A stretch of DNA of 64,000 bases, taken from positions 2,294,001-2,358,000 of the forward strand of contig CM073197.1 in the NCBI GenBank assembly GCA_037042915.1. The letters run 5' to 3'. Numbering within the stretch: the first letter of the stretch is position 1; each line of letters begins with the position of its first letter. A model generated the notes under the pieces. That model was not told the DNA's origin. It worked only from the letters and a program-made list of their open reading frames with translations, and made no database searches. Positions 12,728 through 24,700 of the stretch are shown one piece after another. Both the position numbers and the translations under genes were made by a program. The DNA is from Auricularia sp. M13 (taxonomy: Eukaryota > Basidiomycota > Agaricomycetes > Auriculariales > Auriculariaceae).

Positions 12728-13719
12728 TCAATCGTCGTCGTCGCTGCCAGCTTTGTCGAGGTCGCGCCCGGCGAGCATGGCGTCTTCGTCGACCTGCATG
12801 CCGTTCGCGTCGAGCACTTCGTCCTCGTTATCCTCCTCTGCCTCCTCCTCCTCCTCTTCTTCTTCCTCTTCGATGATGTCCTCTTCTTCCTCGTCATAAC
12901 GCGCAATATCGTCGTCCTCGGCCATGTCGACGTCGCGCGATTCCGCTGCTGGCGCAGGTTCCGTTTGTGCCGAGCCTGCTGCTGCTGCGGCCGCGGCCGC
13001 TTCTGCCTCTGCCGCCTGTTGCTTTGCGCGCGTGCGTGCGGAGGTGCGGGAGCCTGACGATTTCGCTGGCGCTTTTGCGGGCGGCTCTTTCTCCTTTTCC
13101 TTCTCCTTCTCCTTCTCTTTTTCCTTTTCCTTTTCTTTTGAAGTGGTGCTCTTACGCGGAGCTTTGGGCGCGTTTTTGCTGACCGCGCGGTAGGCTTGAC
13201 GCCGTTTCAGTTATGAATTTGATTCGCACTACAAGCAATGCGAACCTTCAAGTTCCTTCTGCAGACCAGGGACCATGTCGCCAAACTCGATGATCTCGAG
13301 CGCCTTGAGCACGTCAGCGGCAGAGATGGTCTTGTGAGAGCGCTGTGTTGCTACGTCCTGGGCGCTGCGGGCAGATTAAAGTGGGCATCGGACGCGAGGA
13401 TCGGACGCACGTCGCGGCTGTGGCACGCGGTTAGTGCCATCGCTGATTGCGCCGGTCACGCGCACCGAGATAGTTGATGAAGACGGTCGAGCCCTTGACA
13501 AGCGAGAGCACCGTGTCCTTTTGCAGCTTTGCGTTGTCCGGTATCTGGCCAGCGCGTGCACTGAGCGCCGGGTATCATTGCCATTGGCGCACTCACAGCG
13601 GACTTTGCGATCTTGGTGACGATGCTCTTGGGGAGCTCGAAGGCCTCCATGCCCTGGTCTGCCATGACCTGTTGCTGCTGCGACTCGGCGTTGGTTGTCG
13701 ACTCAGCCTTGCGAACCAT
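12728..13719 (-). CDS. DPB4: Histone-fold subunit DPB4 (DNA polymerase epsilon / chromatin remodelling)
   Basis: This is the NF-YB-like histone-fold subunit shared by DNA polymerase epsilon and ISW2/CHRAC remodellers. Exon 1 (13597-13719) encodes 41 residues ending FELPKSIVTKIAKSA. It joins to the rest of the fold, KLQKDTVLSLVKGSTVFINYLA, then SHKTISAADVLKALE and FGDMVPGLQKELEAYRAVSK. The tail contains a Lys-Glu repeat (about nine units), an Ala tract and a long Glu-rich C-terminus ending in DDDD. Acidic tails are known in this family, but the Lys-Glu block is extra. The gene converges on the amidase gene, 122 bp away. Confidence 0.88.
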
Positions 13720-14170
13720 GGCGTGCAGCGGCAAGCGCGAGACGGCAAAGGCCGGCGCGTTTTGGTGGTCTCCGCCGAGCGCGGTGTCAAGCTGGAATCC
13801 GAACAAAGATATCTGGGCTGAACCCAGAACCGGGCTGGGCTGATTCAGTGAATTCAATGCGCCCAGCAGGCTTTAGGCGTGTGGCAAGGGCGGTCATGTG
13901 TTGGCCCGCGATAGGCTCGGAAGGACGGGCCCTTGCGTTTCATGCGTCGCTAATCGCGTCAAGTGGCCTTCCGGTCGTCCGCAAGTGATCTCTGTACGTA
14001 CGCTCCGGACACAAAATTTGCTGACTGCGAGCTCGTCGGCGGCGGCAGCGACGCCCAGTGCATAGATATTTGCAGCAGGTGCCATGTGCGCAGCCCAGGG
14101 ACGCTGGCAGCTACAGACCGACGCACGTTGCTCGCCCACGCACGCATCATACCTGCCCGTCCAGCGCCGA

Positions 14171-14178
14171 TATAAATA
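14171..14178 (+). promoter_or_regulatory. TATA box of the GDPD gene
   Basis: The sequence TATAAATA lies 57 bp before the ATG at 14236 and reads towards it. It is the best-placed TATA box in the window. Confidence 0.55.
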
Positions 14179-14235
14179 CGGCTGAGGCTTACTCTCCGCC
14201 CCCACCCAGCTCCCCCGCCTCGCCCGTCCCCTGCG

Positions 14236-15853
14236 ATGTTCTGGAGCCCGCTCATCTCGTCGCTGGCCGCGTTCAAGCTGGCGAGGGCCACTCCAGCAGC
14301 GCCCGAGCCCCCGTCGCCGCAGGGCCCGTCGTCCGCGCGTCCGCGCTCGGCGTTCGACATCCAAGTGCGTTCGTGGCGTCGTTGAGACCGTGTACCGAGC
14401 AACGGCAGGCGCATCGCGGCGGCCGCGGCGACGTCGTCGAGAACACGCTCCCCGCCTTCGCCTGGGCCCTCATCAACGGCGCGACGACGCTCGAGCTCGA
14501 CAACGGCATCACAAAGGTACCGTCGGCTGCCGCTCTGCTGGCTCCAGCCAACACCCTGGCCAGGACGGCACTGTCATCGTCTGGCACGACGAGAACATCG
14601 TCCCCGAAAAATGCAAGGACACCATGCCCGCCGTCAGTCTATGATCCGCCGCTGCCCTGCTCGTCCCGTGCGCGCTGACTCGTCGACCCCAGTTCCCTGG
14701 CGACCCCGACTTCCCGTGAGTAATGAGCCCCGGCTGCGGCACCTGACCCCGCCCCGGATTGAACCCTCCTCGCCAGTTACGTCGGGAAACTGGTTGCAGA
14801 CCTCACCCTCGACCAGATCAAGACGCTGGACTGCGGCGCGAGCCGTCTGGAAGAGTACCGTACGTCCCCGTTTTTCCACGCGCCTCCTGTCACGCCCACA
14901 TGTGCACGGACCGTGATCGTAGCTCTGCAAGCGACATATCCCGGCACGCGCATATCCACCATGCAGGAGTTCTTCGACTTTGTCGACTGTGCCGACCCCA
15001 CGCACGAAATCCTCATGAACATCGAGAGCAAGATCGACGCGGAGCATCCCAACCGCACCAAGAGCGTCGACGAGTTCGTGTGGAGACAGCACCAGCTGTT
15101 TTCGGCAAGCGCGTACGCCAAAGCCATCACGGTAAGAGCGAGGGCAGCCTGCCTTGTTGAGCTTGCGCTCACGCGGTGGCCGACAGTACCAGAGTTTCGA
15201 CTGGAGAACACTGGTGGGCATGAAGGCGCGCGATCCGGCCATCAAGGTCTCCGGGCTGGTCGACGAGTAAGCCCTCAGCTTGGGACGCGGCCAGGTGACC
15301 GAGACAGCTTGCAGCGACACGCTGTACGAGCCCGGCGTGCGCTCGCCGTGGTTTGCCGGGCGTGACGTGGACGAGTTCCCGGGGCAGTCGCGCGGCGTGC
15401 GGCTCGCGCAGATGGCCGCCGCGCTCGGGCTCGACATCCTCTCGCCCATCGCGACGAGCCTCAAGTCGCCTACGCGCGAGCCGCACGAGAGCGCGTACAT
15501 CCCCTTCACCACCGAGGAGATGATCCGCGAGGGCCACCGCCTCGGCCTCGCCGTCAAGCCCTGGACCGTCAACCGCCTCAACGTCGCCGACCGCCTCGTT
15601 ACCTGGGGCGTCGACGGCCTCATTACGGACTGTGAGTGCCGACCTGCGAGGACTGTCTCAGGGGACGTTGTGCTTACGCACTGTAGATCCTGACGCGACG
15701 CGTCGATGGGCGAAGGGGCGCGGCATGCCGATCGCGCCGCGCTACCCCTCGTCGCGCGTGCTCGCATGCTTAGCGAAGCACAACCAGGTGGCGACGCCCA
15801 TCCTCGCCGCCGCGCCGCCGCCGTCGCCGCGCGCGCATTCGACCGAGCTGTAG
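14236..15853 (+). CDS. Glycerophosphodiester phosphodiesterase (GDPD), probably secreted or vacuolar
   Basis: The enzyme cleaves glycerophosphodiesters to glycerol-3-phosphate and an alcohol. The GDPD fold is clear: AHRGGRGDVVENTLPAFAWA holds the catalytic His and the metal-binding Glu-Asn. GATTLELDNGITKDGTVIVWHDE carries the next acidic and His ligands. EILMNIESK and VKPWTVN, then VDGLITDYPD, form the C-terminal strands. The N-terminus (MFWSPLISSLAAFKLARATP) looks like a signal peptide. About nine exons are needed, joined by introns of about 48-66 nt, all in phase. The last exon encodes an Ala/Pro-rich tail ending HSTEL. Confidence 0.9.
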
Positions 15854-16891
15854 ACGGTCGCGATGCTGGTTTGCTGCTCTCGTGCTATCCGCTATCCAGG
15901 TTCATCATGGTGACTTTATCAACGAAAGGCAAAGGGACGATGGCGTCTATTCCCCCTTCCATTGGGTATTATGCTGGGTATTTTGGAACGATAATGCGTT
16001 GTGGTTTGGTGCGGGTGATTACGACCTTTTTATGCGCGATGAGGTTACCTCTACGTTTAGCCTCTTTCCTTCATCCCTTTCTTTTTTGCGTGCGTAGTCT
16101 GGAGTACCTACTTCGCTGCTATAGAGGCTTGCGTTCTTCCTTCGATGGGAACTTTCGAACGCACCAATGTTCGATTGGATAAAGTATCTGCGTGCGCCCG
16201 CGCCAGTGAGCATGTCCTTGGACGATCCCGGAAAACGCTCGCGGGATCTATCTGGAATGACGACTGAAACTCTCTTACAGACTGAGATAGGTACTGGGCC
16301 GGGGATCCACGATGCACCATACGCCGGGAGGAACGTTTGCGCTATCATCGTGGTAAAGCGTGCAGTGTTCCACATGCAGCGGTCGCAATCGTCCAGCATC
16401 ATCGCTCTGGAGCTGGTCCGGTGGGATCTGTGGCGATCTACCTGACGGGTACGGGGCAAGCTGGGAGGTTTCAGAGAGAGAGCAATGTTGCCTGTGAACC
16501 TGAGGCACGTTGCACTGCGGTTTGTGCCGAACCGCCAGTGAGACGAGGCACGTTCGTCGTCCGCGGGAGCTGTCGGGTGAGACTCGGTGTTCCTCGGACG
16601 ATTGAAGTGCGATCTGCCTGACTCGTTGTGGTGCAAGGGTTTCTGACTGCCTTTGTTACTTGAACGGAGATGGTCATGTGGTAGTACATTAGGCCGGCCC
16701 CGCCGCAGTCTGGAGATAGAGACTGTATGTACATGTTCCCAGGTGGGGAACGGGAGAGCCTGATTGCAAATTTACAGTACAGTAACAGTCTGACGCAGCA
16801 TCGAGCTTCCATTCGGTCATGTCAAGGGTATGAGAGAGTGGCATTCTAACACATGCTAATGGGAACAATGTTTGCACAAATACATGCTCTT
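15854..16891. other. Long convergent intergenic region
   Basis: About 1 kb lies between two genes that end towards each other. Short open frames on both strands show no domain, splice pattern or start context that I trust. No inverted repeat or tandem repeat was noticed. Confidence 0.4.
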
Positions 16892-17935
16892 CTAGGCCGT
16901 GACCTTCTTCGCCTCCTCGCCGTCGAAGTCAATATACTTCCCGGTCAGCTCCTTCGGCGCCTTCAGGGCAAGCGCAGCGATGACGGTGGCGGGAACCTCA
17001 GGGGGGTTGTTCTTGCCCGACTCAAAGCTGTTGAGCATGAAGCCGTGCCATTGCGGGTCCATAGACTTCTGGCCGTCGATACGCATGTCCTTCGCCATCT
17101 GTACATAGCGTTAGGAATTATTCGAGGGACTCGGAGGGTAGACGCACCTTGGTCTCGACCATGCCGGGGTTGACAGCGAGAGCGACGATGGACGGCTCCT
17201 CGTTGCCCAGTGCGCTAGTAGTGATTGATCAGACTTCGCCTCCCTCGGGCTCTCTGAATGAAGGCTCACCTTATGAGGATGTTCAGTGCGGCCTTGCTGG
17301 AGCAGTACGCGCTGACGCCCGCCATGCCGTGCAGCGCCGCCGCCGAGCTGACAGCGACGACCTTTCCGCCGGTGGGCAGCTTGCTCTCCTTCAGGTATGG
17401 CAGCGCCGCCTGCACGAAGGGGATGACGGAGAACACGTTGGCGTCAAACGTCGACTTGAATTCATCCACCGAAACTGTCGAGATGCGCTCCAGCGGGTAC
17501 ATAGCGCCAGCGTTGAGTACCAGGGCGTCCAGACGTCCGAATGTCTCCTTCGTCTGCTTGACAGCGGCTTTAGCGGCGGAGCCATCCACCCTATACACAA
17601 GGTTAGTTTGGGACTTCAGAGTATATCGGCTCGTGCTTACAAATCGCCCTTGATCAACAGGAGGGAAGCACCGTATTTTGCTGGAATAATATTCGTGTCA
17701 GACGACTCGTATCCAAGCATAGAACAATGTTTGTACTGACTGTGCAATGCCTGAAGTTCTGGCGTAGTGGAACGAGAATAGTTGGCCACCTTGTTGCCGC
17801 CCTTCAGAAGGATTTCAAGCAATGCCAGTCCAATGCCACTGAATGCACAGTCACATGAGCTAGCCGATTGCGAAAACACAAGTCGAATGTAACGCACCGA
17901 GAACCTCCAGTAACGAAAACGACGGCGTCGCTCAT
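16892..17935 (-). CDS. Short-chain dehydrogenase/reductase (SDR)
   Basis: This is a classical SDR oxidoreductase with a Rossmann fold. The start MSDAVVFVTGGSRGIG, split by an intron, gives the TGxxxGIG cofactor motif. LVLNAGAM is the NAG motif. AVSSAAALHGMAGVSAYCSSKAA holds the catalytic Ser and YxxxK, and NPGMVETKM follows. It ends ELTGKYIDFDGEEAKKVTA. Six exons are needed; introns are 48-57 nt and in phase. The fold and cofactor site are secure but the substrate is unknown. No transit peptide is seen. Confidence 0.87.
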
Positions 17936-18608
17936 GATGACGTGGGGTACGAGGGGTGCGTTTCGAAATAGGGGGGTCAATTAGACTGCAGAGCGTGCTC
18001 CTGTCGCCCCAGCGTCTTATACCTGCCAGATTCCAAGCTTACTCAGACGACAGCGCTGAGTAAATTTCAGCGCTTGCAGGATGCAACCGTGTTGCGCGCT
18101 GAGTGAGCTGTCGATTGGGCGGATTGAGGTGCAAACATAGTGTGTGGCCTATCCATCCAGATTAGGCAACTTTGCGGTTCGATGCGTCTTGACAGCTGTG
18201 ATGGGGCGAGGGATGGCACAAACCCGCAGGGAGGCTGTCGAAGGATCGAAACAGTAGCGGAAAATAACGCATATCCATATCGGTGGGATAGGCTTCCTCG
18301 ATTTTTCTGGCGCAAGCAGAGAACGCGATGGGCAAGATGGCTCACTCACGGAGAGAAGACCGAGAAACTCAACATGAATAATGGGGCGACTCCTGAAGTG
18401 ATGCATCGGAACACTGGCCATGCCTGCATACGGTGTCATAGCGCCTAATCGGGTACACCGCCGGTTACGCTGATAGTTTGCAAGACTATTTGGCACCGCG
18501 ACTGTAACCCTATTAGTATGCACAATGTGCATCGGAGACCTCATGTCAGTCATCGCCCAGTAAGCGGATGTGCTTCACGTACAACGCAACACAGATGAGA
18601 CCGCGTCA
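17936..18608. other. Spacer between SDR start and ASNSD1 end
   Basis: This holds the promoter of the SDR and the 3' flank of the ASNSD1-like gene, both on minus. No further gene or repeat is recognised. Confidence 0.4.
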
Positions 18609-21012
18609 CTAATCGTGGTGTGCCAGTGTAAAATCTCCCCGCCTCGAGGCTCCGTCTTCCATACGGGCGCTCTGGCTACCGAACTGCATCGCGCGCTTCC
18701 GACGGCTGCTCGCAAGGACGAGTCCTAACCGACGCGCTGCAATTCTCAGCAAAATCTTGTCTCCCAGGCCGTCTCCCATGCGCGGGTCGACCTTGAGATG
18801 CACAGGCAACGCAGCAAGGAAATTGACAACCGAGAGCGAGAGGAACGGGTAGCGCGCTTCTTTGCCGTGGGACGAGATGATGCGGTCGTCTCGGCCCATA
18901 TTTCTGGTGGGTAGCCGAGAGAGTTCAAGCTGCAACTGAAATAAATGTAAGTTTCTGAACGTTACGTGTCGTGAAGTAATAAGTGGTGCGTACCTCGGCC
19001 ACGAGTGCCGTCCAGCCGCCCGAAAGATACGCAGTCTTATGTCGATTATATCCGCCTAGTAGCTCATCGGATCCAAGACCACTGAGGATGACCCGCGCAC
19101 GACTATGGTGAGGTCGTATGCTTCCTCCGGGAGTTTTGACAGTGCCCTCTCCACGGGACGCGAAGTAAAGAGCGAGGGCCAGACTCTATAGGTTTGCCAT
19201 GGTCATCAAACGAGGGGACGGAATGGTGGCAACTAAGCTTACCAGGTCCATGATGGTTTTAGATGGATGCATCAATGCCTTGACGACTGGGCGCAGGCGC
19301 GTACATTCCTATACAAGTCGTTAGCATGATGAAGCGGCACTCGCCACAGTCTGTCACCTGATAATCGACGTTTACTTCGACCTACCAAGCTCGATCGATA
19401 AGAATCGCTCAGTTAAATGAGGGGGCGGTACTCACGAAGTTCCATCGACGCGTAGGACACAGGGAACGCAGCTCCTCAAGCTCTTCGAGACCGGTAACGC
19501 GATCCGGCACCATATATGTCGGTACCCCCGGCTCCTGGGCGGTATTACTCTTGCGTTTGTTTTGTTTGAGTTGTTTTGGCTGCTGTAGAGCCCGCAGTTT
19601 GCGAGGATTCTCAAATGCCACGTTGAGCAGATCTATGGGTTCATCGGGAGGTACATGTCTAGATACCGTCACTTGAGCGCCCAATTGCGAGCTGGTGAAA
19701 GAACAATGATCGCACCTATCTGCCAGAAATGCAACCATGGAGCAGTCGATGCCTCCGGAGAAAAGTACTGCTACCCGGGCGGGAGGCCCGTCAGCTTCGA
19801 ACGCTTCGTGAATCGCAGTCCTGACAACCCTGTGAGAAGCCACACGAAACCACTGGGAATGATGAGACATACGATGGCAGTGGAGGGACGTCCTGGACGC
19901 GGCACTTGACACTGTGATCCAAGATTTCAACGAACTGAGCAACTGTTTGGACGAAGTCGTCGGCCAAGGGCGTTGTCGCCGCCACAGATAGCTCAAGAGC
20001 CGATGCCACATCGTTGACGGTCGGTATGGAGCACTACAGCGAGGTTCAGAAAAGACATAGCTTCCTGGAGGTCCTCTGTCTCACATACGGACCACCGACA
20101 GAACCTGTCCGCGACAGGCGTTGGAGGGCAGTAGGAATGATTGCAGGCAAATCCTGAAAGGGGTCGGTGAAGATTATTGATGGTGTGAGAGTTGCCCACA
20201 TGAAGCTGGTAGAGGTCCAGACGGAAAATATGCTCCGATGATAGCTCTTCGAGCGCAGGGGTCAACGTTTGGCCGGCTGAGGCAGATGACAGGGCGAATA
20301 CGGGGAGGTCGATCGTGGGAAGCTGAACCAATAGAGAGCGCCTCCCAAGAGGATCACGAGCGAAGTACAAAGCCTTCTCAGCGGCCTACGTCACGTTGAC
20401 CTCAGGATTGGCAGCGTAGAGCGTAGATGAACGCACTGAGTAGAACACGAAAGCATAACTGGTTGTACCATGAGTCCTTGTCGATGCTGATTCAGTCGAC
20501 TCACGGGCCTTCTAGTCCAGCAAAGATATCCACAACATCTGAGGACGAAGCTGTGGCAGAAAGCCTGGCAAATAGCTTTGCTCCATCGTTCTCTGTCGGT
20601 GGAATCTTGGCATAGTCAAGTTGTTATTTCATGAGTAGATGTATGCATAAGCATAGAGCCAAGCAGCACCTCCATGCCTTCAAAAATCTGCACAGCGAAT
20701 TCGGTCAAACTTCATCGATAACCATACATTGCCCGTCAGTCGACTAGCCTCGCCATTCCAACAAAAGAAATCGCCACGGTCTGATATAAGCGGTTGCGCC
20801 TGGGCAGCGCTGCCGCGCATGTGCAAAACTGAGGCGACCAAATGTAGCTTGTAATCGCCAGAGAGGGATATAGAGCGAGTCATTTGGAGATCTGGGCCGC
20901 GACACGAGTTCAAAGCAAGTAGAGAATCCCACGCCTCCGAAAATGAGCCCATTGTGGTCAAGCCATTTCCATATTGTTCGTCGCGTGTGAGAAGGACTGC
21001 GATGCCGCACAT
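18609..21012 (-). CDS. Asparagine synthetase domain-containing protein (ASNSD1-like)
   Basis: This is a two-domain protein related to glutamine-dependent asparagine synthetase, closest to the ASNSD1 group whose role is unsettled. The N-terminal glutaminase domain begins MCGIAVLL with the nucleophile Cys at position 2, and contains RGPDLQ and FFCWNGE. The synthetase domain has a PP-loop (AVLFSGGIDCSMVAFLADR) and the motif ILSGLGSDELLGGYNRHK. It also has HGKEARYPFLSLSVVNFLA and the ASNSD1-like end RRKRAMQFGSQSARME. Many exons are needed, and several middle joins were not resolved. Its start is 64 bp from that of CLF1. Confidence 0.82.
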
Positions 21013-21076
21013 GAGAATGGGAGGTCAAGCGTGCAAAGGCGGAGTTGGATTCGACGTTCAACCTCGCTTCCTCACG
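21013..21076. promoter_or_regulatory. 64-bp bidirectional promoter (ASNSD1-like / CLF1)
   Basis: The two divergent start codons at 21012 (minus) and 21077 (plus) leave only 64 bp for both leaders and core promoters. No TATA box is seen. Confidence 0.6.
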
Positions 21077-23742
21077 ATGCAGGACGGCCGGGCACCACGG
21101 TACGACCTCATTCTTGTCGACAACAGGCTCTATGTTAACGCGTCTGTAGCGTGAAGAATCGTGCCCCCGCGGCGATTCAGGTGCGTTAACGGAGCCTCCG
21201 ATGTGTACGCCCGCTCACGTACACGCTTTAGATCACCGCCGAGCAACTGTTGCGCGAAGTAAGCTCTTCGTAGCAGCCTGGAAGCATATACTCACACAAT
21301 ACTCAGGCCCAAGAACGTCAAGAGCCCCAGTTCCGCGCCCCGAAACAGCGCGTAGAAGATTTCGAGGAGCTCCATGAATACCGCGGCCGCAAGCGCAGAG
21401 AATTCGAGGAACGCGTAAGACGGACGCGCGGGAGTGTCAGTATTGCCGTTATATGATATCCGCAGTTGCACATTTCCTGAATATTTTACAGCTCAAGGAA
21501 TGGCTGCAATATGCGTCGTGGGAGGCCAGTCAGGGCGAATTCGACCGCTCGCGCTCGGTGTATGAGCGCGCACTCGACGTCGACCCCCGCTCTGTGAAGC
21601 TGTGGCAGAGCTATACAGAAATGGAGATCAGGGGCCGCAACATCCAGCACGCCCGCAACCTTTTCGATCGCGCCGTCACACTCCTCCCTCGCGTCGACCA
21701 GCTCTGGTACCGCTATGTCTACCTCGAGGAACTTCTGCAAAATGTTGCCGGCGCGCGCCAGGTCTTCGAGCGCTGGCTGAAGTGGGAACCGGACGACAAG
21801 GCATGGCAGGCGTACATAAAATTGGAGGAGCGCTACAACGAACTCGATCGCGCCAGCGCCATCTACGAGCGCTGGGTCGCTGTACGCCCTGAGCCTCGTG
21901 TATGGGTGAAGTGGGGCAAGTTCGAAGAAGAGCGTGGCCGTCTCGACAAAGCCCGTGAAGTATTCCAGACGGCGTTGAATTTCTTCGGAGACGACGAGGA
22001 GCAGGTCGAGACGGCTCAGGCCGTATTTGGGGCATTTGCGAAGATGGAGACGCGCTGCAAGGAGTATGAGCGTGCACGGGTCATCTACAAGGTATGTTTA
22101 CCGTCGTCACTCGCCATGCTGCTGAAGAAATCTCTTAGTTTGCACTTGAACGTTTACCACGGTCCAAATCTACTACACTCTACGCTGCCTACACCAGATT
22201 CGAAAAACAGCATGGCACTCGGACGACTTTAGAGTCCACTGTCCTGGGAAAGCGCCGCATTGAGTACGAAGAGGAACTCTCCCACGATGGCCACAACTAC
22301 GACGTGTGGTTTGATTATGCACGACTTGAAGAAGGCGCGCTCAAAACGCTACGCGACGAAGGCGAAGAGGGCGAGGAAGAATCCATTAATCGTGTGCGCG
22401 AGGTATACGAACGGGCAGTGGCCAACGTTCCTCCTGGCCAAGAAAAGAGATATTGGCGACGATATATCTTCTTGTGGCTGGATTACGCGCTTTTCGAGGA
22501 GCTTGAGACAAAAGTAAGGTTCCACAAAAGCTGCCCGCACACCCTGCTGATATGCTCGTATAGGATTATGACCGCGCACGTCAGATCTACCAAACAGCAG
22601 TGTCTGTTGTCCCACACAAACATTTCACCTTTGCAAAGCTATGGATATTGTTTGCAAGGTTTGAGGTCCGGAGATTGGATCTCCCTGCGGCACGCAAGAT
22701 CCTGGGAACCGCAATCGGCCTCTGCCCCAAAGAGGCGCTGTTCAAGGCTTATATTCAACTGGAACTCGAGGCAAGCTCCTTGGTGGTGTCGCATTATGGT
22801 TTCTGTCTAACTTTGGGTGCAGCTCCGCGAATTCGACCGAGCTCGGCAACTATACGAAAAGTATCTTGAGTTCGATCCGACCAACTCTGCTGCGTGGATC
22901 AAATACGCCGAGCTTGAGACGCAATTGCAAGACTTCTCGCGGGCGCGCGCTATCTTCGAGCTCGCCATTGCGCAAGCGCAACTTTCGATGCCCGAGCTGC
23001 TTTGGAAGGCCTATATCGACTTTGAGTTCCAGGAAGGCGAGCGCGACCGTGTACGGGCGTTGTACGATCGCCTTGTGGCCCGCAGTGGCCACTACAAGGC
23101 TTGGATCGCGTATGCACTCTTTGAGGCTGCGCCGATCCCTGCGCTACGCGAAGTCCGGGAGGAGGCCGAGGATGAGGACGATGTGCCTGACGTTCCGGGC
23201 GACCTTGAGCTCGCGCGAAAGGTATTCGAGCGCGCGTACAAGGACCTGAAGAGCCGAGGGCTCAAGGAGGAGGTGATGTTTTTTTTTTACCCATCGATTA
23301 TCAGGCTGTTAACGCTATCCGCAGCGTGTGCGTGTGCTCGAGGCTTGGAAGTCGTTCGAGGAGGAGCACGGGACGCCAGACAAGGTCGCTTCTGTACAAG
23401 CTATGTTCCCAGTCGTCAGCAAGCGGCGGCGCAAGGGCGAGAATGGCATCGACGAAGAAGACTGTGCGTATAATGCCTTTTGCTCTTTGGCCGGATGCTC
23501 ATCTCCCATCAGACTGGGATATCGTCTTCCCCGACGACGAGCGCGAGGCCAACCCTGCGTCATTCAAGTTCCTGCAGATGGCGCACATGTGGAAACAGAA
23601 GCAGGCTGCCGGTGGGAAGGCGCTCCCGCTACCGTCGTTTATCAAGGCTGCGGAGAAGCAAGTGTCGCCCGAGGCTCAAAACGGGCATCACGACGTCGAA
23701 ATGCGCCAGGAGGACGATGCTGCGAGCAGTGGCGAGGAGTAA
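21077..23742 (+). CDS. CLF1: Pre-mRNA splicing factor CLF1 (crooked neck, HAT-repeat protein)
   Basis: This is a scaffold of the Prp19/NTC complex of the active spliceosome. The start [20 protein letters not shown], split by two introns, is the family N-terminus. It continues to [16 protein letters not shown] and [23 protein letters not shown] repeats follow through the protein, each with the W...Y/F...E pattern (for example [49 protein letters not shown]). The C-terminal part is acidic, with [22 protein letters not shown], and ends SSGEE. About eleven exons join in phase. The protein is probably nuclear and essential, by analogy with yeast. Confidence 0.92.
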
Positions 23743-23946
23743 ATCTGAGCCATCTGTATACTATCTTTCTGTGCGATGCAATTCTTGGTCTTCTGTATTA
23801 ATGGAATGCAGCTTTCAATCGTTATGGATCACACCGAAACTGCTCGCGAGCACTGTCACGTGTTCCCCTCTCATGACTCGACGGGTTCTTCACATCTACG
23901 TCGGAGATACATACGATTGTTAACAACTTGACCTTTTGCTGCGACT

Positions 23947-24546
23947 ATGGAAGGACCTCCAGGGTGACTATTACGTCCACAGTATGGCCTTAATCCCACC
24001 AACTAAATATCTATCAGCTTTTACATCCACCGGCTGGGCTTGTACGACCACGAACTTTACCGCTACATGCGTCTCCGCCTTCTCAAAGAATCGCCCGAAC
24101 ATTTCGGCAGCACCTACGCGCGCGAGATAGCGTTCCGCCCCGGCGAGTGGATGAAGCGTCTGGCTCACCCACTGAGGTCGATCTGGATCGCGACTACAAC
24201 GTCCGAGTTACCGCCATTCGGATCGCTTGACGAGGCGACTGCGTCCAAGACTTACGTGGGGATCGTGGGATGCGCAGGCGGGTATGAGGAGGATCCTGAG
24301 TGGGCCTATATCGTGAGCGTGTGGGTCGCGCCTGAGGCTAGGGGGCGGGGGTTAGGCGGCCAGCTTGTGAAAACAGCTGTGAAGTCGGCGAGGGAGACCC
24401 ATATCTTTGCGGGAGTCAAACTGGACGTCCATGAGGTAAACAAGCCTGCAAAGTCAGTGTACAAACGTGTCGGCTTCGTATTGTCTCCTGTTCAACGTGA
24501 GCGAGATGACGGAGAAGTAGAGATGAGAATTTCATTTGATGAATAG
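23947..24546 (+). CDS. GNAT-family N-acetyltransferase
   Basis: Two exons (23947-23963 and 24018-24546) with a 54-nt intron give 181 aa. Exon 1 encodes only MEGPPG and joins in phase to FYIHRLGLYDHELYRYM. The GNAT core is clear: YIVSVWVAPEARGRGLGGQLV contains the acetyl-CoA pyrophosphate loop (RGRGLG). GVKLDVHEVNKPAKSVYKRVGF is the following strand-helix with the usual Asn and Tyr. The fold is secure and the substrate is unknown. It lies between CLF1 and ACO2, all on plus, with gaps of 204 and 154 bp. Confidence 0.85.
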
Positions 24547-24700
24547 ATATAGTGGTATGTGCTTCAGGCTTCAAGTTGCTCGGTGAGTGCTCGATTTGAG
24601 TATCCGGCTCAGATGGGATTTGCGACGCCGACGAGTCGGTTTTCGGCCGAGCACGACCCAGAATGGAATTCGACTCTTTGCGATTGGCCACACGCGCAAA

